The notes beneath the pieces are model-generated. The model ran no database searches and had not been told where the DNA came from. It worked only from the letters and a program-made list of their open reading frames with translations. A DNA stretch of 64,000 nucleotides from Ignelater luminosus (taxonomy: Eukaryota; Arthropoda; Insecta; Coleoptera; Elateridae): positions 62,001 through 126,000 of the forward strand of contig VTPC01008693.1 in the NCBI GenBank assembly GCA_011009095.1, in the 5' to 3' direction. The translations under genes and the position numbers were made by a program. Numbering within the stretch: the stretch's first letter is position 1; each line of letters opens with the position of its first letter. This document shows, in pieces, positions 47,616 to 60,424 of the stretch.

Positions 47616-48319
47616 TATATATTCTACTGGTATATATAATATAACTATATGATGTTTCCTGGTTTTTTTTGTCACTTTATTGACATTCGTGTTTGTACAC
47701 AAACTACTTATCACAGTGTCAACTCTAAAATCAGCTGTAAAAATTAACAAATGTCCATTATTGGTACCTAACTTAATAAAACACTTAAACAAAGAAAACT
47801 AAATTAAAGCTATGGAAATTTATATAACTGCATCATTGAAAATCTGCATTTACTAATTTATTTTCTAGATTACCTGAATGTGTACTTACATCTGTTATTT
47901 TTTAAAATAAATCGATCCATATTTTGTGAGGGTGTTTTACTAAAGTAGAGTAAAATAAATTTGTCTTCCCACTAATTTTAGTAATGAAGCTCATTAATAC
48001 GTCATCTTAATGCAAACAATTACAATAACTGCGAGGACACCCTTTTGTAGTCAGTATGTATGAAATCTTTCTTTATCAATTAAAATTAGAGAAAAAGAAA
48101 AGAAAACAAGTATTTAAATAATAAAACCTTTTTTTTTAAAAACATCCTTTAATGGATATAACTTGTACAATCTTAACACTTAATGTATTACAATTGATAA
48201 ATAGCAATCTATTTGAGTAAAAACATGTACGGGGTTACTACACCAGTGTCTAGTTCTCTAGTCAAATTTTAACTTATAACGGAACACCGTATCACTACAC
48301 TGAGTTCACAGCAAGTCCA

Positions 48320-48730
48320 AAGGTTTTACACGTTTGAGTCTTCTCACATCTTGGGTAGTGTCCAAAAGCTGCTTGGCTTCAGCATTGGTGTAGTTATGTA
48401 GTCGTTTTTCGTGTTTCTTGGCATATATTACATCCTCAATTCATTTCACGCATCATGGATTTCCTTGTTGGTTACGTATCTGTATGCATTGGTAATTATA
48501 CGCAGGAAGTTGTTCTGGATTCGTTGGATAACTTCGAGATTGGATTCTTTTAGCACAACCCCACAGCCGTACATCCAAATTGGTTTAAAGATTGCCTGGG
48601 AGATCAATCTTTTGGAAGCTAGGTTTAGTTGGAAATGATGCTCAATTAACCAGTAAATTTTTCTTCTTTTGTGTCTAATTTGATCAGCTTTTTGCTTTAC
48701 ATGGTGTTTCCAATTTAAGAACAATAAAAA
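48320..48730 (-). mobile_element. Jockey-type LINE fragment (C-terminus of ORF2)
   Basis: The minus-strand frame 48724-48446 reads FLNWKHHVKQKADQIRHKRR, KIYWLIEHHFQLNLASKRL, AIFKPIWMYGCGVVLKESNL and IQRIQNNFLRIITNAYRYV, the post-RT thumb/C-terminal segment of Jockey-group ORF2 ('LNWKPHI..KA', 'KPIWTYG.QLWG', 'IQRFQNK.LR.I..APWYV.N'). In a second frame it continues with AKKHEKRLHNYTNAEAKQLL and VRRLKRVKPLDLL, the usual end of ORF2, then a stop near 48325. No RT catalytic core is present. Confidence 0.9.
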
Positions 48731-50924
48731 TTTAAAGACATTTTTATTAGTAGGTGTGCGATGTGTACAAAGTGTTTTTTAATTGTTTGTCCTTTTTTCC
48801 TGCCGCCATCCCTGTCTTTTGCTGTGCAGAAGAAGGTTCCTACCCTTTCGAGGAACTTCTTGTCTGTTACAGTATGTTTTTTCACTAGTAAACGAGACGT
48901 TATGCTTTTGCTGCGTTGAAAGGCTAATCATTACAAAAAGCAAAAGAATTTAGAAATTTATAAGAAATAACTAGTGAAAAATTATTTGTAAACTGATAAA
49001 ATTGTAAACAGAAACGGTTTTACATAATTTTCTATTTAATAGATTCAGTCGTATAAAGAGTCAGTATAACTGTAACTTAAACAATTAATATTCTCCCAAA
49101 ATAATAGTTTTGATATATTTATAAACGTAGAAAAGGTTAAATTTAAAATTCTTAATTATTGTTATCCGTATGTACGATTAACACAATAAAAGTAAATGCA
49201 CTTACCTTGTGTTTATGTTGATAGCTCTTCAAACAAATGTTCACTACAAAAAGTTCGCGATATGAAACGTGCAAGGTGCAAACGAAAAATGAAATTCCGA
49301 ATGGTTTTTGGTTCTACAGAGAAGATAGAGGGATGCTGGGGAGAATGTTCGAGCACTTTGTACCGTTAGCTTTTGCGAAGTAACGGATATTATAATAGGT
49401 TTCGACGGTTTCAGACAAAGGCAGAAAATAACTATACCGCTTCAATCAGTGCTAATTTCACCAGAATAAAGAAATAGGATATATTTTGGCAAAAGTAATT
49501 GTCTTGGCACAGGTATATAGTAAAGCAATTTACTATTTGATACACATGTTCAGCTCTTTAATGCAGTTCTTGTTGATTACTGTAAAGAATATATTCTTTA
49601 ATTTAAGAACAATACATACAAGTTTTAAAAGTAGCGGTTTTCCAAATATTTTTAAATTCAAAGCATCATGAACAAATTCCTTACTGACAATATTGCTTTT
49701 GTTTATCACGTTTAAGTTTCCTAAAGATCGCATGCTGCCCTCGTATTATTCATTGTAATTGGGTATCTCGTAGGTATAAAGGGTATATACTGTTATTTTT
49801 CTGAGTAATGTTTATATTTCGGCATATTTACCTAAGGTTTAACGATATGTTGGCATTTAATAAATGATAGAATGTCTAATCGCATCTTTTTTCTAAGTTG
49901 ATTTTGATACCTATCTACTGAAATGGAAGCTACGGGTGTAAACTAAAAATGAATATGTAATTTTAGTAAGCGAACCTCAAATCTATATATCGATGTCGTT
50001 TTATTGCTTTATTTATAACCGAAAAGCATATCCTAAACTTTAAATAATAATAGTAAATGTTATAAGGTACAACAGAACTAGACGAATTAAATCACGATAG
50101 GTTAGGTTAATACCAGGGGGAACTTTATAAAGATACAGTACAAAAATGTACGAGTTAATTAATTATAACCTAAAGGTAATTACATATGTATATAAGATAA
50201 ATAACAAAATTGCAATTACAGTCTTTTTCATTTCATTCTTTTTTCTCTCACTTCACAAAAAGAACTAAAATATTGTTTAGTGCTAAATATTAACCCCTAA
50301 TTCATATGTTATACATATTAGTTTGGAAATTTTTGAAGACATGGATGTTCCACCAGTTCTTTCCTTTTTTCGGATTAGCACGAGGTACCTGAATATTTGA
50401 CAAAGTAAGGGATGCCGATTTGACTTCGACCGCTTCAGACAGAGACGTAAAGTGCAATAAATTAAATTTTTGCTAATCCTATAGCGGAAAGGTTAACTGG
50501 AATAGACTTATTTATGTACGCCGTTCATATAACTTCAGATATAAATTAACGTTCTTTGCAATTTTACGAAATAAGTTGTTACGCTACATATTACGTGATT
50601 ATTCGAGATCATTGGCAGTTGTTTTTTTAATTTCCCCATTTTCAATGTGTTGTGTACATTGAAGCAGTATTTGCCAAAAAGACACATAATTCACTTTTCA
50701 GGTAGTATTAATATCTTATTCCAAATAAGAGGATTAACCGTGTTTTCTAGAAGTAAATAATATTGAAAATCAGTAGAAATTTAATTTACTTATACGCTAT
50801 TGCATTTTTGTCACCATAATGATCATCAATACTCTGAACTTCTCTTATTTTGTATTTTTGTAAGAGAATTATATCACACTTTATATATATGCATTCTGTT
50901 TCGTTTACTGGTTCGAGCATAAGG
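48731..50924. other. AT-rich interior of the 4.6-kb block, nothing recognised
   Basis: Beyond the Jockey fragment there is no motif-bearing frame or paired terminal repeat until the TTGG-rich part at 50925. Confidence 0.4.
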
Positions 50925-51405
50925 CGTATATTGATAGTATTATCACCTGCCAATGTTGTGGCAGCGTAAGATTGATATATTGACTGAATATTAGTTATAA
51001 ATTTGGTTACATTATTGGCTGGAATAGTAGAATTTATATTGGCAATATCCCTTTTGCCAATATTGGTACAATAAAGTAACTGATATGTTGGCTCTATATT
51101 GAATTCATATTTGCTTACAGTTCTTGGTTGAAATGACATTATTTATGTTGGCGGTATGTTGGCCTGCCAACATATATACACTAATGGTTTCTGTATAATG
51201 GTAATATATCTATGTCAAGGGTTTTCAAACATGTTGTTTGTTTATAAACAAGCTATATGTATAAAATATAGCAAAAAGAATGATATTTAGCAAAGTCTGG
51301 TTTTATGTTGGATATACATTGTTTCACGATAAAATGTTTAGCCAAGATATCATATATCTATAATATTGGAGTTACCTTGGTTATATATTCTGTGCTACTT
51401 GGGTA

Positions 51406-52915
51406 GGAACTTGAGTCTACATTTTGCTGATACTCTTTTCGTGTTCAATTCATTATGAATGATATGAAAAAACTCGTTCCCTGTGGGAACGCTTTATTTT
51501 TTACTGTATAGGTTGTCTAATAAATTTTTTTCACATACATTAACAATCGGCAAACGGAGAATTCTTCTTCTTTCCACCAAAAAGAGTTACCAAATGGTCA
51601 ATAGAACGAATATAAGCCAGAATGTAAAATATGTATCGTCCTTGCCGATTGTAAAATAATGTAATTCTTGCCAGATTTCACAAAGTGACACATTTTTATA
51701 AAACTACGAATTTTGCTAATTTTAGCAGATTTAAGAAAGACGACTCATGTCAGTTAATGAAAGATTGCGGTTTCTTTTAATTGCCTGACTAAACTAGTAG
51801 GATGGGATTGTAGCAACCAATAATATTAATTATAATAATGACAATCTTTAATTAATAATGTTACGATAATAAATACTAAACTAAATAATCCTAATTATGA
51901 AAACAACTATAGTTGTAGATATTTGAAAAGTTCTAAATATCAAAATATAAGTAGCTATGCAAAACTAAAAGTGATAGCCTAGCAAACGAGTTATTGCTTT
52001 GAATGAGGTTCTTCTGCGTGTTGAGAGAACGACTTGTGTGTGTGTAACCCGAGAAGCTAAGCGACCTCCAGTTGCACTTCTGTCGGAAATGTGTTAGTTA
52101 CAAACACCGGTTGGTTTCTTTGAAACCGACTCCTCTAATTTAAGAGCTATTTTTTGCTCTTCGGTTTGATGTTTCTACAAATCGCCCGATGTTTCTAGTT
52201 TTCGTTTAAATGTTAATTAGTGTCACATGCGTTTTTTGATGTTGTAAAACTTCTGATGTGTAGGTATGTGTATATCACAGTATACATGTAGGTATTTCTA
52301 CTGCCGAGATGCATATGAGTTTTATAATTATTTTTGTCGTATACACGTTGTTCGGAAGTGTTGATTTCTGCTTGATTTATTAACCTGAAGTATCTCCGAA
52401 AAATTAATTTATAATAGGATTTGAAGTTTTTAATTTCAACACTTGTTGATAAATTATGGTGGATGTAGGATGTATGTAATAGTTTTATTTGCGCGAAAAA
52501 ACTTAAACAGGTATTTGACTAAATTTATGATTTTCAGTAATGAATCCACAGAAGTATTTTAATTGGTTTGGAAAATGTTTCACTAGATTTGCTATAAAAT
52601 AAATTGGATCCAAGTTTTTTAAGACACTATTTTTGTACTTTCGAGTTAGTCTGACTTCGTTAATGAAAACAGCAGTTTTTGGAATAACTTCCTAAGCTGT
52701 AATTATCTAATTATATAAGTTGTAATAGGTTAGTAGGTAAAGTCCACACTATAAATAAGAGGTTAGAATGTTGAATGTTGAAAATAAGAAGTCGAAGACG
52801 CTATAAATCGACTTAATTTCCGTGTCAGTAGTTAATATTTTTTAACACTTTATTATTATTGCTTCTAAATCTTGCTTATATCTGCATAAATACATCCAGT
52901 AGAGGCGTTAGGGTA
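51406..52915. other. AT-rich DNA; a short GC-richer patch at 52000-52220
   Basis: The patch has two small hairpin-like words (GGTTGGTTTC/GAAACCGAC and AAGAGC/GCTCTT) but no RNA family that I recognise. The remainder shows nothing. Confidence 0.35.
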
Positions 52916-54993
52916 CAGTGCGGTCAGGCGACTGTCCAGGATGCCAGAGGTAAAGGGACGCCTTATCCTAATGCCGTTACTTGAATTTGAAGCTTGAAAT
53001 TACTGGGAATCCCTGACCATGAGACGTTCCTATCTGCCTATCTCTTCCTAAAATAGGTTTCAGAAAGAGCTTACAATAATTAACTAAAAATGGAAATAAT
53101 TAGTGAAAAATATTTGCTTTACCAAAACCTTTAAGGATATAACAACTGGTAATACTTGTCTGAAATGTTAAAAGCTCATGAGAACAGTGCTGCTCATAAG
53201 AAAAATTATCTGACGTGGATTAATACTGAAATACGATTAAAAACGGAAAAATAATAAACTGCCAAGAACAACATTTGATTAGAAAAGAAACTACAAGATG
53301 AAATAATGTTTTGACTAGATTGATAAACAATGTGCTTTACCTAACAGAAAATATATGGCGTTCAGACAAATTATACACGCCGCATAACGGAAAGTTCTTG
53401 GGATTAGTACAACTATTAGCGAAGTTCGATCCAGTTATGCAAGAACACTTGAGATTAACTATGAACGGTGATATTTCAGACCACTATTGTGGAAAAGACA
53501 TTCAAAACGAATTAATAGGGCTGATGGGTGAGAGAGATAAATCCGAAATCATATCACGAACCAAAAAGTCTAAATATTATGCTGTTATAGCTGACTGTAC
53601 GCCAGACATTAGTAACGTGGAACAACTTTCATTGACCATCCGATTCGTTGACTTATCAGATGACAATAACATCAATGTAAAAGAACATTTTATAAAATTT
53701 ATATCTGTTAATGAATCTACTGATGCAGGACTTGCTGATGTTATCATCACTGTTTTAAATAAGTACAGACTTGAATTGAACAATTGTCGGGGACACAGAT
53801 ATGACAACGGGGCGAACATGAAAAGCAAAAATGTTGGCGTTCAAAGAGGAATTTTAGATTTAAATTCCTTGGCCTTTTTTGTACCGCGTGGTTGTCACAG
53901 CTACAATCTCGTTCTATGCGATGCTGCTAAGTCGTCGGTAAAATTTGTTTCTTTGTTTGGTGTACTTCAACGGTTGTTCAAATTGTTTTCGGGTTCTGTT
54001 AATCGATGGAAAATTCTAATCGATCACTTAGGATCATATTCTATAAAAAAAAAACTCAGTGATACATGATGGCAAGCAAGAATAAGCATGCTTTAATTAC
54101 TTTGGCTAGTGAAACTGAAAACAGAAAACACAAACGTTAAAAGCTTTCACGAGACCACTACTCTAGCCAAACAGTTCGTAGATTTCAGCTTCATTGTTTC
54201 ATTGGTTGTTTGGTATGACATACTTTCCCAGATTAATGTTGTTAGTAAATCGCTGCAATCAATAAACATGAACTTGGTAAATGCACAGAAATGCTGAAAA
54301 AATGCTGCTCTTTCATGAAGAAGCACAGAAGACACTACCTTAATGTCACTCAATGAAAGATTTGAACAATTAAATAAGTATTGAAAATCTTGGCCTCTTT
54401 GTATAATAAAAAAAACAACAGAAAAACCAGAACTTCTCAAACTCTGCAGTGATCTCCAAATAAAACTAATTGTTGGATCGACATCAGACATAGATGGTTA
54501 TTTGTTGTGTGATGAGCTTATAAGTCTGAAATCCTTTTTAACTGACCAAGATGATCTTGCTACTTCTATTCAAGTTTTGAATTTCATTAAAAATTGCAAT
54601 ATTCAGGAACTCTATCTGAATGTATGGACTGTATTGAGAATCTTAATAACTATACCTGCAAGCATAGCCAGTAGAGAGAAAAGTTTTTCTCAGCTTAAGC
54701 TGATAAATACGATCAACAATATCTCAAACCAGATTAACAAATTTATCAATTTTATCAACTGAAAATGAAGTAGCGGAAAACATGGACTTTGCTGACTTAA
54801 AAGAGTTTGCTGATAGGAAGGCCAGTAAAATTTTATTTAAAACATTGTAATTTCAAATAATAAATATCATTTTATTCACTTTTCTTTCGATTTGATAATT
54901 TCCTTTTTTCACATTTACTCGTTATATATGAAGAAGAGAAGGGGCGCCGTAGAAATCTCGCCCAGGGCGCCAATAGTGCTAAAATCGGCACTG
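52916..54993 (+). mobile_element. hAT transposon (ZMYM1-like), decayed
   Basis: The left end CAGTGCGGTCAGGCGACTGT (52916) leads into a CCAGGATGCCAGAGG segment. The right end is rich in GGCGCC/GGGCGC and terminates ...ATCGGCACTG (54993), so CAGTGC is inverted at both tips. The 8-bp flanks do not match, so no target duplication is demonstrated. Between them lies one broken transposase gene in the same orientation. Confidence 0.75.
53060..54780 (+). pseudogene. hAT transposase relic, ZMYM1-like type
   Basis: The best frame (53311-54069, 252 codons) contains RSDKLYTPHNGKFLGLVQLL, FDPVMQEHLR, KYYAVIADCTPDISNVEQLS with the first conserved aspartate, ELNNCRGHRYDNGANMKSKN with the second, FVPRGCHSYNLVLCDAA with the C..H pair, and a SVNRWKILIDHL segment. 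Upstream fragments (53180-53300) give YLTWINTEIRLK-like text, and downstream frames give NVKSFHETTTLAKQFVDFSF (54109) and finally TIPASIASREKSFSQLKLIN (54502-54762), the dimerisation block. Several stops and frame changes separate these pieces. In related host genomes such proteins are annotated as ZMYM1-like. Confidence 0.9.
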
Positions 54994-55533
54994 AATACAT
55001 TATTCCAATTTAAAACAATTTTGTGAATGCTTTTATGACTACTCATCTTTGAAATTTTAACCAAGCGCTTGAATGACAAAATACCATTTATATTCTACTC
55101 GTTGATACGGTATACCTGTCGATATTCTTGATAACCGGCAGGAGATTAAAAAAGCTCTGGCACAAATTTGTTTCAAGTCGGACAACTCGTACCACGAGTA
55201 CTGATCGTTCAGTTGATATGTTGATTAGAGTACGCACATGTTGCAAGATTATTTCACATAACAACTTTTATAGTCTACTGTTCTGTCTCAGTGCCGTATT
55301 AACTTTTTTTTGGACTCCACGCAATCTGCAAGCAGTAGACCCTACTAACAAATTCTATGAAACAGATTATAACATAGCGTGAAAGAATAGTTAAACAACT
55401 ATCTATAGTTATGTTATTTGTTTCCCAAACAAAGGAATGTAGTATCACAAAACATTGCACTCGAAAGCTAAAAAGATTTCAGAATTTACAAACGATGTTT
55501 TTAGTGCTGATACTTTGGAATTAACATTACTAG
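54994..55533. other. AT-rich spacer
   Basis: The 84-codon frame at 55128-55382 has no recognisable motif; nothing else is visible. Confidence 0.4.
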
Positions 55534-56360
55534 CAGGGCCGGTGCAAGCACGTGCAAATTAGACAACTTGCCTAAGTGTCGCAGTACTGAGCTTGTGCCG
55601 CCATGGGCAATAAGATAACATTAAACACACCTTGTTTATCATACAAAACCTGTTTAGCGAATTCTGGCATAAGCGCCAAATACCCTAACTTCGACCTTGA
55701 TTTGCCAGAAACATTCGCAACAAAAAATATTAATACTAGTGTTGAGGAACATTAATCGCGATTACGCGCTGCCAGCAGCGATTTGTGATTTTAAACTGGC
55801 ACTAATTGCTTGCTTGCTCTTGGACAACTAATAAACAGGCAATGCCGGTAGCAAATAAACCACTGAAAGTTGCTTTTTTACTTACTGAAACAAATTCAGA
55901 TTTTTGTAGCCTCCCATTCCATATGAGATAAGTGTGGGAGGGCCCACCTCAACTCGCGTTTGTTGTTAACTCTCTGAGGAAGCTTAGCTTTTCTAAGAAT
56001 ATTAATGGAGGGCGAGACACGTTGAGTGACGTTGTCTGATGCATCGTAAATGGTTAATGGAAGGCGTAATCCGATCTAGTTTTGAACTGAGGTTACTCCG
56101 ATTGGTGATCGCCATCCAAGGATCAGACGCTATTTGTTACAGAAAGTTTTGTTTTTAAGGTTGCCTTCTCTGCGATTGACTTGAATGATGATACACGCAA
56201 GATGGTGAGTAGAACCGTGTCGGTGTCCTCTGAATTGCAACTATCAAAATTATTTCTGCGATTTGTCTTTCAAATTTGCAGTTTACATCCAACTTTATTA
56301 TTTCTATCTGTGCGCCCTGGGGCAGTCACCTTACTGACTCAAAATCTGAGGTCGCCCCTG
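55534..56360. repeat. Mosaic of hAT-like ends and the third degenerate repeat cluster
   Basis: At 55534 CAGGGCCGGTGCAAGCACGT resembles a hAT tip. At 56360 the sequence ends in GGTCGCCCCTG, whose reverse complement CAGGGGCGACC is of the same type. Between them, near 55970-56090, are inverted copies of the TTAACC..TTAAGA..CTAA repeat seen at 18.2 and 35.2 kb (GTTAACTCTCTGAGGAAGCT and TTAATGGAGGGCG words). The two tips differ enough that they may come from two elements. No transposase is present. Confidence 0.4.
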
Positions 56361-59300
56361 TTAAAGTGTCTATTTAAGTTGTTGACCACTTGGAAATTTA
56401 AATACATTTCCTGTTTCTAACTCATAAGTTCCTAGAGACAACAACAGAAATACATCAAGTTTGCTTGTCAACACATTTAAATGGGAAATCGCAAATTGGA
56501 TTTTTGTTTTGGAGGCCTTAGGTGGACCCTGAAAGTGTCCCTGTTCTGTGCTGTCCCAACGGTTCAGCTTCTACCATAGTCCATCGATGAGCGACTAACC
56601 GTAACCCAAAGTAAGTAGACGAGAGTTGACATTAATAATGTCTATTCGTCCAAAAGTCTCTAGTGCACGTCAATGAATATTGTTTTACTTATCTGGATAA
56701 AGACGGGCTAAACCACATACTGATGTAGTATGATATTGAACACTTATCGAGGTCGCTATAAATTGGCCTCCGTGATCTCTTGGTTTGCTACTGAGTTAAC
56801 AGAAACGTGTTGCAAGCAACTTGGTTATTGTAGTATAATATGATTTTTGTTTTATCTCGACGTTCAGGTAAGAAAACTATGATGATCTTGCCGATAAACA
56901 AAACGAAAACGTAACAAAAACAATATTTGACATCTATCACATCTTTAGCAGTGAGTGGCATTATAAATTTAGACAAAAAATGTTTAATCGACGCCTTAAA
57001 TAAACAAGTTTGAAGAATAGTTGAATAATTCTATAAAAATGTTCAATTTATAACTTATGACCTCCCAAGATATCAAGCCTGGGGGCAATAAAAACAACAC
57101 CTAAAAACACTTTGGTGTCTGGCACTTTAGTTCAATTAGTTAAAAAGATCTAGTCTTACCTAGCCTGATCCTGTACAAAAGCTTATCTCTTTTTTGCTAG
57201 AAAATGTCGTTAAGACTGCTAGTTAAAATCGCTTCTGTTCACGTAAAGTTGTGGAAACTTCATAACAAAAGTTTGAACAATTGGAAACTAAATTAAGAAG
57301 AAACTGATTACAGATACGTTATGAAAACTGCTCCTATACATGGCATTTGTCTAGTAAATCTAATCTCCAAAACAACTTGCATCATTAACCTGAGATTCTT
57401 AAAATTATTTTACAAATTTCTTGTGTTTGATATTTTTATCTAAGAGAGACATCTAAAATGGAAAAGGGTACTGTTTCTGAAGGAAGCTAAAATTCTTTCT
57501 TTGAGTAAAATGAATTTTTTTAAAAATTTTTCCAATGTTACATGTGGTCGGAATCCTGAACTTGGTGTGGTGCTATTGAAATACCACCGGGGATTCCTCT
57601 AAAACAAACAACAACAAAAATAACTTGTTTCCATTCTAATTCGTAAACTACATAGAAAATGAAAAGATGAAAAAGTTACATGGTGTTCCAAGTGAAGTAG
57701 AAAAATGTGTGGAATGATCTTCAACTTTTAGAGGTCTAGAGAATGCCGATTTTCTTTTTCTAAGACTATTTAAAAGATGTATAGACATTGGATTAGAGTT
57801 CTAATTGTTTCTATGTACATACTTTAAGAGGTATTGAAACAATTCTCAATATAACTTATATGATAGTAGAAAGAAATCATTAATATCCATTGCACTGGAG
57901 AAATTAAAAATTACTGAATTTATAATTCTGGCATTTTCTTTTTGGCTCTGGTTTGATTTTTACTCCCCATCTCACCCACTCTACTCTTGTTTTTCTAGTC
58001 GGGATTACTAGATCGCGTTTATAAAAATGCAAAAAAGAAGAAACTTGGTTGCATCCTGTCCAAGAAAAATACTTAAGTATGCTAAGTATATTATTTTTCT
58101 CTTTATCTTTTTCACTACTCAATATTAGTTTACAATGAGCAACTACAAATCATTAAAATGAACCTAAATGTACTTGATATTCAGTTTCATCAAATATAAT
58201 TTTTTTTAATACCTTAAGACCAGCAACATAATTAATGCTGGTGAAAGCAGAATAATAGATAACTCTTTCAGTCTGTAAGCAAAGTCATTCTGTGATATCC
58301 AATGACGTCTTACTAAATGGGCAACATATCTAAATAGAAGAAAATGAAAATCATAGGGTGCAGTGGATCCTATTTAGAAATAAGAGGATAAACCTAATCA
58401 GTATGAAATAAATTACATTGTTAAATTTGTAGTCGTAGTAGAAGCAATAATAGGAAAAAACAACAATACCAGTAGAGAAATAGCAACTGCTTGGAATTCA
58501 TAACTTTCTTTGTGTTTTAAAACACATAACTTATTAGTTTTTGCAATTTTAATTAATTCGATTTGCAATTTGTTTGTCTGTAAACTATGTATGGTTGGAA
58601 TGTATGAATTTCATTTTTGTCTCTTAATTTGTTTTCCTTTATGTATAGCAAGAATTTAAAAACTTTTTCTACATCTCTTCAAATAAGCAAATTGAGTGGG
58701 ACATGACTTTCCATTATAACTTTATTATTAACTAACAAAATAATAATAAACAAACGTTTATTTGGAAAATCCTGAAATTACTTACATATGTTTACACACA
58801 GAAAAAATGTCAGTAAAATAAAATTTGTCTGATCAAAATTCGTTGGATAGTTTTTGAATTTTAACTTGGAAAATACGGGTACGAGAAATGTCTAATAATA
58901 TCTTCCGAATGATAATAGATCATTGCAAAATAGTATTCTGTAACCATAAACGTAGGATGAGATCAGTACTGTAGTACAACCTGTAGAACTTATTTTGACA
59001 AAAGGAAGTGAAAGAAGGAATGGAAAGGTACTGTAACAGACAATTAAATTATTCGTAGCAATCAGTGTTTCCGGATTTACAATTATTATTGAGGAAAATT
59101 ATTGAGAAAAGTTGCTCTTGAAATTAGAATCGGTACCTCCAAAATCTGACTAAAGAAGAAATCTGAAATATTATGAAATAAGAGACTTGACGTTTTAGAG
59201 CCAGTATAGTGATTTATTGGTAGGTGAGGTTGCCCTTTGAAGGAGTCTTACGATTAATCAATGCATGCAAGATTAGAAAAAAAATTGATAATAAAAGACT

Positions 59301-60401
59301 ACTTAAAACCTACACCAAAACTATAGAGTAGAATTCAAAATTTAGTATACCAAGTGCATCTCAAACATTTATAGAGACCTATACAGTCCTGATTCTTAAA
59401 TCAGGCAACTACATGGACCGTCCGAAATCAAAATCTTGAATGGTGTAAACCTTTTATTAGAAGTAGTTGATTAGCTGTCGATTAGTCTTTTTAGTCCTGC
59501 TCAGAAACAATCATTGAACTTTCTTAAGGGACGTCAAAGATTTTTTTTTTGGTGAGGATTAAACAGTCAATGCAAAATTCTATTTTGTATTCTATCTACG
59601 GGTTTGTATGACTAACTAATATTTACAAGTGAATATTATTAAAACCTTGGTTAGAATCTTTGTTACAATCTTTTCTATTTCTCGGTTTTTGGCATTAAAA
59701 CGAATATTGGAGGCCTGTCGTTTGGTCGAGAAATCTAAAACCTAAATTATACCTTTTTGTCCTAACGATACTTCTATTGATATTTAAAGTATTTTGTCAA
59801 AATCAAAATCTTACATTTTTGAGTACATCTTGAAGTGATAGAATACAGTTAAAGTTGCTTTTCCGCCATGCTTTATTTATCCTGAAGATGCACACTAGCA
59901 TTTATATTACTTGTTACGGAGCTACTATACATCAAACAGGTCGTATTTAAATGTAGAACATTTTTGTGTCTGACACCTATTAATTTGATATCAGACTATT
60001 ATGTTTTCGATGTAGTTACATCAAAAGTGAAGAGAGGTTTAAAACCCTCCATTTTTGAAAATGCTCTCGTGTCAACAGTAAGTATTAATTTCTTTAGAGG
60101 AATCTTCAAAAGAATTTTAAGTAAAAATAATTTTTATTATAAATCCAAGATAGAATTCAGTATTTCTTGAAAAAGATATTTGAGTGCCTTGCCTTTGTTT
60201 TGTAATCAATTTTGAATGTCAACAACCGACGCGTATTCAGTAAATTGAACGTCATTATTTAGAGAAAAAAAGTTTTGAAAGTTCCTCAAAAACCTTCTTT
60301 GCTGCATAAAATACAGAAATAAGTCTGCAATAAATATTTCTCAGGAATGATAAATAATTAAAACAAATTTTTGTTTTAAATGAAGTAACTTGAAACACTA
60401 A
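56361..60401. other. AT-rich DNA upstream of the Poxm exon, probably intron or 5' flank
   Basis: No transposon motif or coding exon was recognised over 4 kb, unlike the rest of the window. The first coding exon of Poxm may lie here or further left, but it is likely to be very short and I could not identify it by eye. Confidence 0.4.
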
Positions 60402-60424
60402 TGCATTTTTTGTTTTTGTTTCAG
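60402..60424 (+). promoter_or_regulatory. Poxm: 3' splice site (acceptor) of the Poxm exon
   Basis: A pyrimidine tract (TTTTTTGTTTTTGTTTCAG) ends at AG 60423-60424. The paired-domain frame is open just after it, but an in-frame stop (TGA, 60391) lies upstream and no ATG occurs between that stop and the domain. Translation therefore has to enter by splicing. Confidence 0.9.

Larger units (their letters stand above)
46788..51405. repeat. 4.6-kb block bounded by an inverted 16-bp motif
   Basis: TACCCAAGTAGCAGAG at 46788-46803 is repeated inverted at 51390-51405 (CTGTGCTACTTGGGTA; 15 of 16 positions match). Just inside each end lies DNA rich in TTGG...CCAAT and ATATTGG words: 96-bp tandem repeats on the left, irregular ones on the right (50925-51230). 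No target duplication and no transposase frame was seen. It may be one non-autonomous element filled with other insertions, or two separate copies of a small repeat in opposite orientation. Confidence 0.45.

Noticed and set aside
50786-51139. 117-codon minus-strand frame
   Set aside because: It lies in ATATTGG-rich repeat DNA, has no motif and no family resemblance.
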